From Parietaria judaica (taxonomy: Eukaryota > Streptophyta > Magnoliopsida > Rosales > Urticaceae), in NCBI GenBank assembly GCA_954871525.1, contig OX940869.1, positions 27,122,001 through 27,186,000 on the forward strand: 64,000 bases of DNA. The letters run 5' to 3'. This document shows, piece by piece, positions 47,507 to 57,966 of the stretch (positions are counted from its first letter, which is position 1; each line of letters opens with the position of its first letter). The notes below the pieces were generated by a model. It ran no database searches. It was not told the origin of the DNA and saw nothing but the letters and a program-made list of their open reading frames with translations. The position numbers were made by a program, and so were the translations under genes.

Positions 47507-49816
47507 ACAATTCGCTCTTATACCAATTGCTTGGTATTCGAATATCTCAGTTACCAATTATTGGCAATCGATATCAAAGTGACATCGAATCCATGGGTTT
47601 GAAAAAAATTTCTCTGGAATAATTAATATTTGTATGATTAAATAAACACGTAGAATAAACTTTGTTTTCAATGGGCTAAACCTGAAATTGTGTCCCATAC
47701 CACGATTCCTATTCTTCTATCCGGTTTAAGAAATCCAAAAAATAATTAACCGGTCCTGATCATTCTTATTCGAATTTTATCATCAAAATTAATTCATTAT
47801 TTAACATGATTCGATTTAGGGGTTTGAGAAAATAGATAATTATCTAAGAAATAAATAACACTAACCTTTATTCCACCCGCGTTCTCTGAATTATGAATAA
47901 GCTTCTGCAAATTTCCATCTGTCGATTTCTCCCTAAAGCCTTCCGATGTATGCTCTGGAGTTAGACCACCTGGATGTGTGGGCTCCAAGGATGACCATGA
48001 AACCTTGAAGCTCAAACCAGGAACGGAACTCTGACTACTCTGAATTTCGAATTCCAGAGAGAGAGGAAGAGATAGAGAATCTCAAATTTTGTGAATTGTG
48101 TGGATTTTTTATTTTTGATTTCAGGTCTTTCCTATTTATAGGAAAAAACAAATCTTAACCACCTGGAGATATTATCTCATTATATTTAAAAGATATGAAT
48201 AATATCAAATCTTATTAAGTCATTATCCAAAAAGATTTAAATCTAAAGATAGGATAACAAATCTTTCTGGAATAAAATCTTCCAAGATTTATATCTCATT
48301 TTTTTCGAATTTATATATAACCAATATATATTTAAATTGATTTAGAAAATAATTCGAATCCTAATGGAATTCGAATTAGGGTTATTTTAAATCTAATATA
48401 AATCTATTTAATTATAGTGAATTATTAATAATAAATATTAATAATTAAATCTGATAATTAAAATTATATTATCAATCGGATATTCCAGGAAATAAATCCA
48501 ATATTTAATTCTGTTTCAAATTCGCAGCTCTGTACAGACCCCTATTCCGTCTTTTGCTCGAATTACTGTTTTGAGCATAACTCTCGCTCCGTTCAACAGA
48601 ATGATGTGATTCAAATTGCTAACTTTCTAGAATTTGATTTCCCACAATAGTGTGTTTTTCCAGGGGTCAAATTCTAATTATCAATTTTTCAGTTTCCCGA
48701 GTTGTACCAAAACTTTGGTACTTTTGCCACTTAAGGTAAATAGACATTTTGTGACCTAGGTCTCGAATCTAGTCTATTAGGATCCATACCATATTCAACA
48801 AATGAATATTTAATGTGGTGTTACTCTTGTGGAGTTACAAAGTGGACTAATGGACATATTACTCAAGCTCAAGTAAAATGAAGAAATTTTACCAACTTCG
48901 ATTACATTCCACTATAGCTCGAAGTTGAACACACTCTTGAGTAATAATATTTAAAACTAATCCTGACATAGGAGTCCATTGGTACGACCAGATTCTGGTA
49001 ATTATGGTTTTCGTATTTATTATGATTCTCATCGAAGGGTACTAGCTGTTGTACTGCCCTTTGATGACACACTCTTTATTCTACGAATCTTACAACCTAC
49101 TCACTCATTGGGTTATTAAATCAATGAGCTGTACATGAGTACTTATTTGTTTCCCACAAATCCCAATAAAGAAATCATAAACTTATTATCCATATCTACA
49201 TCCATGCAACTTATCTCGGTCATCCTTCTGATCCCAAAATGAAAGTTATTAAAAATACCAATGTATTCTGTAACAATTAAATCAAAGATCACATGAGTTG
49301 AATCGTACAAGCCCATGAAGCTCAGGACTTCAACCGATTCCATCCGATCATCTATGTGACCTAATCTTACTTTCATCAGTGACGGTCTTACTTGATGATT
49401 TCATGTGTTAAGTCTGTCCGTTCGGTATGGAGACACTCCAGGCGCCAGTGACTCTCAAAATTGTAGGACCAGCACCTGATCCGGTAATAGATCATCACCT
49501 AAGGTGTTTTGAGTTCACTAATGGTGTTAACCAATAAGAAGCTCCCACTTTCTAATCTAACCATAAATATCACTTTAAGTTCTTAACTTTTGCAGGTCAA
49601 ACCTCCTCACACATAGACTCTGTGTGATGACGTTGCATAATTGTTAATCGTATAGAACTTTGGGATGAAACATTTAATTTTATAATATCATTAAGATATA
49701 ATTATATATAAGATTATCATTAATAAGTTGTATTATCTTTACAAGGAAAGAAGCCATAATCTTAGTGAAGGGGATTAGCATCTGAATAGATGGCATATTA
49801 TAAAACGTGTCTAACA
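47507..49816 (-). mobile_element. LTR C: 2.3-kb solo LTR inside Copia-2 RNase H
   Basis: Splits the RNase H reading frame between NSKEP and the KYHLIREIV block. Minus-strand start TGTTAGACACG at 49816, like TGTTGGACACG of LTR B; flanks CACTG (49817-49821) and TACTG (47502-47506) agree at four of five bases. TATA-like CTATAAATAGG at about 48140. Overall layout parallels LTRs A and B but the sequence is clearly diverged, so it is a related family. The left end does not show a canonical CA and is less certain. Confidence 0.65.
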
Positions 49817-50809
49817 CACTGGGCTCTTTAGAGTTTTCCATTGCGCCACTGTTGTCATAGTACAACGTTAGGGACCCATCTACATCTGGAACTACTCCAA
49901 TCTCTATGTAGAAATTCTGAAGCCAATCTGATTCTTTGGCTGCCTCACAGGCTGCCACATATTCATTCAACTTCTATTGTGAAATCTGCGATACATAATT
50001 TCTTAACCCTTCTCCAAAATATCGTTTCACCAGCAAGGGTGATGACTGCTCCCGACGTTGATTTTCTCGCGTCTTTGTCAGACATAAAGTCCGAGTTAGT
50101 GTATCCTAGTGGATTCAGTTCTGATCATGAAAACACTAACGTATAGTCTCTCATTCTCCGGAGATACTTGAGAATGTTCTTCACTGCTGTGTAGTGGGGC
50201 ATACCAGGGTTGGATTGGTATCTGGTAACAATTCCCACAGCGTAATAGATGTCTGGCCTAGTACACTGCATAGCGTACATCAGACTACCCACTGCTGAAG
50301 CATAGGGTATGCGCCTCATCGTGTCTTGCTCTTCCGGATAAGTTGTGAACTATTTCCTATCTAGAAAAAATTCTCTATGTTTGGTCGGTAAATTACCTCC
50401 CTTGGAGTTTGCTATTGCAAAACGATCAAGCACCTTATCAATGTAGGCTGCTTGCAATAAGGCCAGAAGCCTGTTGTTGCGATCCCTAAAGATACGGATC
50501 CCAAGAACATAGTTGGCTTCTCCCATATCCTTCATTTGGAATTGCGTAGCTAACCATCTTTCACGTCTGATAACTTCTTTACATTATTACCAATGAGAAG
50601 AATATCTTCGACGTATAAAATAAGGAAAATCTCCACGGTATCATCATTGAGCTTATGAATGCCGACCTCAATGATGTTTTGCACGAATCCATAGGTCTTG
50701 ATGGTCTCATCAAACCTTAGATTCCAGGATTCGGAAGCTTGCTTCAATCCATCAATGGACTTGAGTAATCTGCAAACTTTCCCTTCTTGACCCTTATACA
50801 CTAACCCTT

Positions 50810-53555
50810 TGTTGGACACGTGTCCTTAAACAAGCTGTTTTATTCCATTTGTAAAAGATTATGACAATTTGTTGAATAAAAGATGGTGCTTATTATGTTA
50901 ATCTTATTATAATTTATGGTAGAGTAAAATAGAATGTTTGTTCCATAGTTCATAAAGGATGCAATTATGTTATTATTATCAAAACCGATTCAATGTGAGG
51001 AAGAATTAATAATCATAATAAATGAACTTAAAATGTCCGTGACCTAATTAACTGGGTGGAAGCCCATTAATCGTATAAGGTCCTTAATGTGACTAAGTGA
51101 TATAATCCTATTCTGGATTAAGTGTGTGTCACACTCATTAGAAGTGCATTAAGTATAAAGTGTCTTCATACTGGACTGGACCTTACTTAAACTCCAAAAG
51201 TTATCATATAAGACTGTCACTTATAACGTGGAGTTGAGTTACTAATAGATCATCAAATGCATATTAGATCTAAGTACTGAGTGATCTTGAGTCCGAGCTG
51301 TTGGCTTGATTGTTCTTTGATTTAACCGCTAAAGAGCACATTTTTATTGTTGTTCCCAATACTATTATTTTGGGAACATGATAGTCAATAGTAAGGGTAG
51401 CATGGTCATAGACATGGGCATCACACAACTCTCTTTAGAGTCATGATGATTCCCTTTGATTGTCGGTGGTGAGAAGTGAGAGGTACTCGTGCACAACTTA
51501 TGAGTCGAAACCATAAGTGGGTTACTCATGATATTACTGACTAAGTCGAGGAGAAAAATGCAATGATAGACAAAATAGTAAAAACCGTCTACTCGTGTGT
51601 GGATCATCAAGTGAAAGATCAATAACCCGAATTTGATTGTATCAATGGACACCCAACTATAATAAAGGGAATAATATATACCTGTATCACTAAAGAGTGC
51701 AGACTTGGGTTTATAATGGAATTACAACGAGGTTTGACGAACATCCTAGCAGTTCGTTGGAGCTTAAGTGATACGGGTCTATAGTCCCCGCGATAGCTTC
51801 GTAACGGATATACGTAAGTGATAGGAACATTTTGAGATGTTTAATCATTTGGCAAGATTTATAAAACTGAAGTCTGTGTCAGAGATCAGATAGTTTTATC
51901 AGTAGCGTGGCAAAAGTACCATATCTTGGTAACCGAAATTAACTGACAAAAGAAAGTAGAATTTGGATTTTCTGTCAATATGAAAGTTGTTGAAAATTAA
52001 ATTCTAAGAAACTTTTATTTTCGAACCGAGTCGTTTTGACGTACGGTTTGTGATTTAGAGAATTTATAATCTTGTGATCGTTTCAGTAAACTAAATCACG
52101 TCTCACGAATTTAAATGATAATGTTGCACCATGACATTTTAATGTGTGATATTGAGATCAGTAGATATTAATATAATTTAATTATTTGGCTTTAATTATT
52201 AATATCTTTATTAATTATTAATTAATAATTAATAGATTTATATTAACAAATAAAAATATATATATATTTATATATATATGTACATGTGTAAATTGAGTTC
52301 CAGCCAAGGAATAAGGAATTGCTCCTATTCGAATTGATTGACTTTGGTCTTTTCATAATTTAGGCATATGTACCAAATATTTTCGTATTTGAGAAAAACT
52401 CTAAAATCCATTTAATGCATTGGATCGGTTAGGATTTAATATTAACCGTTGGATTAAGATAATTCATTTTAACCCTATCCCTAATTCGAAATTAATAGCT
52501 TGGTGACCAGGCTTAGGTTTTTCGAATTTTGTTTAATTAATTGTATCTGTTGGATCGGTTTAAGATTTAATCTTTACGGTCGGATTAGAAATTAATTAAT
52601 AATATATATAATATATAATTTTCTAATTATTGATAAGGATAAAATCGAATTAGGGCTTTTACCAAGTCTTAGAATATTTGATTTTATCCTGAATCAATTT
52701 GGTCCATTAGATCGGTTTAAGATTTATCTCAACAGTTGGATCTAGATAATTGATTTTCGAATATAATTATATATATAAATATATTTCGAATTTGATGATA
52801 AGAGGATAAGATTTGATTTTGATTTTACCAAGTCATTCTTATTTAATTAAATCCCTGATTAATTATATCCCCTGGATTTAGATAAGATTTAATCTAGACC
52901 ATTGGATTGAAATATTTAATTATATTTAATATATAGAATTCAAAATTAGGGGAAGAAATTTCTCCAATTTGGTTACAGTCTGAGCCTATAAATAGGGAGC
53001 TCATTCTATACATTTTACACACCTTTCCCCATAGAAAAATTCGAACTCTCTATCCCTCTGAGTCTGCAAATTTTGCTACTGATCTCCTTCTTCTAGTTCG
53101 GCTTAAGAGACTTAGTTCTCCGGAAGCTTAAAAAGGACCATCAGTTAAAATTTGCGGCGGAGTCCTGCCGGCAAAGCCCACGCTTCGGTACGAGGAATCC
53201 AGGAGAATATCCTGGAAGATCACGGGTGTTTCCCTCAGCACCGGCGAAGCCTTGCCAAGTTTAGAACGCGCAGCCAGAAGTCTACAGCTGAGGTACGACC
53301 TTATGCATTGGGTCAATAAATGCAACCATTTACTGCTTTCTATTTATTTCCTATAGACTAGATTATTAATAATGATTTATGAATATTAAACTACCTAATA
53401 TTTATCATATCTTGTCATATGGTTATCATCCGATGTTTGAACCATTGTACGGTTAACAAGTTTTCCGCTTTAAAATAATTTTTAAATTTTACCCGAACGG
53501 TTTGACACCACATTTCGTGATAATATTCACGGGATTGGAGGCCCAATTCCCAACA
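50810..53555 (+). mobile_element. LTR B: 2.7-kb solo LTR inside Copia-2 RT
   Basis: 2,746 bp, begins TGTTGGACACGTGTCC, ends CCCAATTCCCAACA, flanked by a perfect 5-bp duplication CCCTT (50805-50809 and 53556-53560). It interrupts the Copia-2 RT between MDQPEG and the LVYKGQEGKV block. TATA-like CCTATAAATAGGG near 52985-52997. Same family as LTR A but opposite orientation, so the two form an inverted pair separated by 3.5 kb. Confidence 0.9.
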
Positions 53556-54060
53556 CCCTTCTGGTTGGTCCATATAAATGTTCTCGTCAATGTTGTTCCC
53601 ATTCAGGAAAGTGCTTTGGACGTCCATCTACCAAATCTCGTAATTAAGACTATAGGCTATAACCATGAGAATCCGGATAGACTTGTACAACCAATTGTTT
53701 TGAATCCATCAGGTAAGTCTACAAGTTCCCAGACTTGGTTATAATCCATTGATTCTATTTCTTAGTTCATGGCTTCCTGCCATTCCCTTCTATCAGTATC
53801 AACAATAGCTTGCTTAAAGCCTATGGGATCTTCAACACTAGTCTTAGTAACAGCTTGGTGAAACTCTAACTGTGTGTGTTCGTAGAGTTCAACCAATATT
53901 TTGAACCTCCTACTACGTTTGATTACCCCTGCGTTCTGATTTGGGACCGTGGTTTCCGTACTCTCTTCGACAACAGTCACAGTTGGCAAAGTTGAGACTA
54001 AGTCACATGATTCTTTCCTAGTGAAATAATAGCAAACTCTAGAAATCATTATATTTAATC

Positions 54061-54330
54061 TTTAAGGATCAAAAATGATGTTTTTGATATGTCAAAAATT
54101 AGAGTAAGCAGAGATTATGGGTTAAAGAAAACATGTCACTTTTTTACTTTTATCTGGATATTGCATATATCTCAAAAACAAAGATAACACTTTATTGACT
54201 TAAGAATTATTCCATGCAATTAACTTATCCAAAAATAAATTGAGGTCTTTACATTGCTAGAAATATATAACAATAACAGAATAAAAAACAGACTAAATAA
54301 AGATGACTCCTTCTTCGAGACGCTCGAGTA
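54061..54330. other. Spacer after Copia-2 truncation
   Basis: Short AT-rich sequence between the truncated Copia-2 pol and the downstream end of the CxxC/CxxH pseudogene; likely the 3' UTR of the latter on the minus strand. Confidence 0.35.
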
Positions 54331-55131
54331 CTAGTCACTGTCGTTCTCTGCAGAGCTCCCATCCATAGAATTCCCGCTGCCACCTGAAAGGAAAAGTAGT
54401 AAACAAACGTTAGTATTTTAATCTATGGATCTAAGATATAAGATCTCCAATAAAAAACTAATAGGGTTTATCAGAAGAGTTTTTACCTCTCCAAGCCCTT
54501 AGATGTTCTCGGCACATTGTATGCCTATTTGCCATTGCTTTAAGCCAACACTGAATGCATAAGGCTATATGTCCGTTTCTCTCCTTCGCAGAAGCCACTT
54601 CTGAGAGAGAAAACATTTGCAATGATTAGAATTTTAATCTATTGATCTGAAATTGAATCTCTCCTATAAAAATCTAAAGAGAAGTTCACGTAAGGTTTTA
54701 CCTTTTGCTGAACTGATATGCCTGTCACACAGAAGATGACCGTGCACTATCTTCATTGTTCCGCATTTGAAACACATTGCCGACAACCCAACTTTTCTTT
54801 CCTTTCTTCCCGGTTCAACGATTTATTCAGTTTTTCTTTTGTTATTCTTAGCCATTGACTCAGTGACAAGACTTGTTACTTTATTCACCTTTCCCATAAG
54901 CCTCTTTATTTCACTCATTGAAGCCTTGAGCAACGAATCTTTGAACGACTGACTTCTCTCAGGATATATATCAAGGTAATGACTGAGTAACTTGTACTCA
55001 GAGTCATACCTGAACAAGTCAGAGTCATCCTAAAAAATCGCGTTCGGCTCAACTTCAAATGGCGAATTAGAGTTCACGGAATCTTGTTCCCTATCCGTAA
55101 TGTAAATAGGAACAGACATATTAACTGGCAT
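54331..55131 (-). pseudogene. Unrecognised spliced ORF with two CxxC...CxxH modules
   Basis: Minus strand, three exons joined by GT-AG sites in frame: 55131-54702, 54600-54487, 54384-54331 (TAG). The deduced protein (about 198 residues) starts MPVNMSVPIYITDREQDS, has a central charged helical stretch (FKDSLLKASMSEIKRLMGKV), then two cysteine modules: CFKCGTMKIVHGHLLCDRH and CIQCWLKAMANRHTMCREH (CX2CX11CX2H type), and an acidic serine-rich tail (DGSSAENDSD). Exon 1 has two in-frame stops (TAG at about 55028, TAA at about 54819), so it appears dead unless translation starts at a later ATG. I do not recognise the family. It could be a captured host gene fragment or an accessory ORF of a transposon. 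Confidence 0.5.
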
Positions 55132-56107
55132 TGAAAAAGAAATTTATTAAACTTTAAAGAAACTTATTAAACTTTATTATAGGTAGAATGTTATAGGAAG
55201 TTATAAGTTTGAAATAGTTACATGATGCAAACATGTTCCGCGAAAAACGTTAAGGAAACCCATTAACTATTTCGTTATAATTTAACCGACTGTACACGTC
55301 CTTGCCGTCCTTAGGGAATGGTCACTCTAGGGTGACTTAGCGGGATCAACCGCGTAGTTTGGTTAAACTAAGTTTTAGTCATAAACTTATTAATATTCAA
55401 AACAAGAACTACGAAAGTTCCCTATGATTATTAATTATCACCATAGACGATTGGAAAGCACCAATTTTCGTGCAAGCTTAATCCATTATCTCCGGTTCTC
55501 GGATTAGTCTTGGAAACATCGTCCTTAGGGAATGGTGACACTGGGGTGACTCGCGGCCCATTTCCAAGATTCCTCCGTCCCCATATTCTTTTGGAACTAT
55601 CATAGTGTCAAACCTTCCACAATCAAACCTTCCTTGGGGAATGGACACACTAATGTGACTCGAGGCGGTGTGGTCCTCAGACCGTATGACAGTAATAATG
55701 GAGACATTTCAAAATAATCTATACTTGCCATTGTTTTAGGAAATAATGTTTTTTAACTCCTAAGTTATTAAAACTTATCATAAACTTCATTTAATGACAT
55801 ACATTAAAAACGTTTATCTTAAGGCGTTATAATTATCGAGGTAATATCTAATAAGCCTAGTCATTTATTTATTACTTCGTCGGTAGTGATAGATCAAATC
55901 GTACGCTCTCCAGGTAGATGTGAGGGGTCCTAACCGGTCACCCATAAGTGGATGGCGAACCGACCCCACTTTTGATTCCTTCTTCCTTAGACAAGATTGT
56001 ACGTTTGAAATTTTTCCGACTAACAACAAATAAATCTTATTTACGGTTAATTATTTATATCTATCCTTTTCCGACATATTAATAATGACCTAAACATAGA
56101 CATTATG
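55132..56107. repeat. Spacer with thrice-repeated GGGAATGG...GTGACT motif
   Basis: The phrase CCTTAGGGAATGGTCACT...GGGTGACTTAG (about 55311), CCTTAGGGAATGGTGACACT...GTGACTCGCGG (about 55523) and CCTTGGGGAATGGACACACT...GTGACTCGAGG (about 55634) recurs at roughly 210- and 110-bp spacing. It is non-coding by eye. Similar phrases occur in untranslated parts of plant retroelements, but I cannot assign it. Confidence 0.5.
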
Positions 56108-57440
56108 TGTAACGCCCCGTTTACTCGGGCCCATTACTTTTTCCATAATCCTCGATGAAGTCCTGGTTTATAAAAATATTTTAACGAGAAAAATATATAA
56201 GAAATAAAACCTTTAAATATTAGTAAATATTTTCTCGTTATAAAACATATAAGCTTTATACAACAATTATTCGGGACTAGGCTCCATTTGAAAATAATTT
56301 TTCAGAGCTCTTGGATTTTAAAATAGTAAATCGAAATTTGCTGAAACACAATCGCAAGATCGATTCTTCCACCGTATGCACCTGTATATGCCGCATCGTT
56401 GATTCTGCTACCTCTGCAAATTATCAATTTTCGCTTGATTCTGCAACACAACTATAGTGAGCTAACGCTCAGTACGTAAAAAGCTTTTACTACTCACAAA
56501 CTAATATAAAATACTAATCACGCCATAATGCATATTCGTGCAATGCCATGCAATATCATTTTATAGCTTTTGAAAAATAGCATATAAATATAATTTTGGG
56601 TCCCGCACCGTACCATCATGCTTTTACGCCTATAAAGACTAAGGGGGACTGGGGGCGCGACCCTAACCAAGTCATCCCGCGGCGAAACATCTCCCAACGT
56701 ACCATTCAGAGACTTCCCGTCTCGATACAGTCGGCGGCTCGTGTACAATGTACCTTTCAGAGACTAACCGTCTCAGGACAGCAACACGATGAGACTAACC
56801 ATCTCGGTACGGCGCAATTTAATGAAAATGTCATATATACTATATCTTTATAGATATTATGCATACATAAATGCTCATGCTTCTTCAATATGCTCAAATC
56901 GCATACGCAAACTTTACCTTTAAAAGGTAAATTTTAACAATATAGCCATGCAAACACGTCGCATAATCGACGTACTTGTTTAAAACAAGAGTTAAAACAA
57001 CATAGTTATTCAAACAGTTAGTTCACACAACACACAATCACTTCATACGATTATTATTCACACATAACTAAAATACACAAATTATATTATTTTTGTGTTG
57101 CAGTAACTACTTTTACATACCGTATAGTCTTTGAGCAGACTTACACAATGCGAGATTGTCGCTTTTGCGAACCAATTTCCAAACGAGGTCGATGCCCTTA
57201 AAAATGAGATTCCTGATATTTTATCTTTAAAATATCAGTTTTCAAGATCGTAAAAGCTTATAACGATCCCAATATCAATTGACGCTTGTTAAGCTAAGAA
57301 AGTTCTGCTCTACTCATAGAGCCGTACAATATTACCTTATTTATCAAGGCAACTTTTGTGTATATGAAAATGTAATATGACCAGTAAATAAAATATATTT
57401 TGTAATACATATTCATTGCTTTATCTATATAAATGCTAGT
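56108..57440 (-). mobile_element. Ty3/gypsy-like LTR end
   Basis: Read on the minus strand the segment ends ...CGGGGCGTTACA at 56108, the usual 3' end of plant Ty3/gypsy LTRs, and carries the phrase TACTGAGCGTTAGCTCAC (about 56472-56455) common in them. Three short GAGAC-N5-GTCTC/ATCTC palindromes lie at 56709, 56760 and 56791. The other end was not found and may have been lost at the hAT gene boundary near 57440. No gag or pol. Confidence 0.4.
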
Positions 57441-57966
57441 CCCCAAAATGTGAGGCAAAAACCCATCCGGGTTTTTTTTATTTTATTTATTTTCAAAACC
57501 CGGATACGGATCAGTCCGGGTCCAAAAAAAAAAATTCCGGACTGATCCGGAACTGGGTTATTATTGTTTTTTTATATTAAATTTGTTTCATTTATTGTTT
57601 AGTCATTAATTTCACTTAATTGTTCAAATCTAACATTTTGGTACTTAAGTTCGGTTTTGAAAAATATAAATGTTTAAATTCTTAAATTATTTTGTGTGTT
57701 TTAAATATATAAAAATAAATATAAAATAAATAAAAACATACAAAAACAAAAGAAAGTAAATATGCATTTTTTATTCAACAAACTCGAAGGTCAGATACGG
57801 GAAAGTACAACTACAACCAAATGTCGAAAGGCGAACGAAGTTTCAAATTCAAAGTACAATAAGAAAATGAACAATTGAAAACGAATTACATTTGAATAAG
57901 TGAAAAGTAATTCTCCAATTCTCGGTCGAATATATCATTTTCTTGTTGTCGCTTGTTGGCCATAAT

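Larger units (their letters stand above)
44580..54060 (-). mobile_element. Copia-2 retrotransposon, 5'-truncated, with two solo-LTR insertions
   Basis: Composite: 3' LTR 44580-47281, pol pieces 47282-47506, 49817-50809 and 53556-54060, interrupted by solo LTRs 47507-49816 and 50810-53555. The polypurine-type sequence AAGTAGGATAT sits just before the LTR on the minus strand. Integrase, protease, gag and the 5' LTR are absent; the element stops near 54060 against unrelated sequence. Its insertion broke Copia-1 at 44579. Confidence 0.8.
47282..54060 (-). pseudogene. Copia-2 pol remnant (RT-RNase H), split
   Basis: Minus-strand order: linker (54049-53762, EESTETTVPNQNAGVIKRS, FKQAIVDTDRREWQEAMN), RT start (MDVQSTFLNGNNIDENIYM), LTR B, RT rest (LKSIDGLKQASESWNLRFD, LYVEDILLIGNNV where the usual YVDD is YVED), MKDMGEANYVLGIRI, RNase H (YASAVGSLMYAMQCTRPDI, EYVAACEAAKESDWLQNF, LYYDNSGAMENSKEP), LTR C, RNase H end (KYHLIREIVRHGDV, IASGDNLADPFTKTLPEKI) and stop near 47297. 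Multiple frameshifts and stops. The catalytic Asp to Glu change in RT adds to the evidence of decay. Confidence 0.82.
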
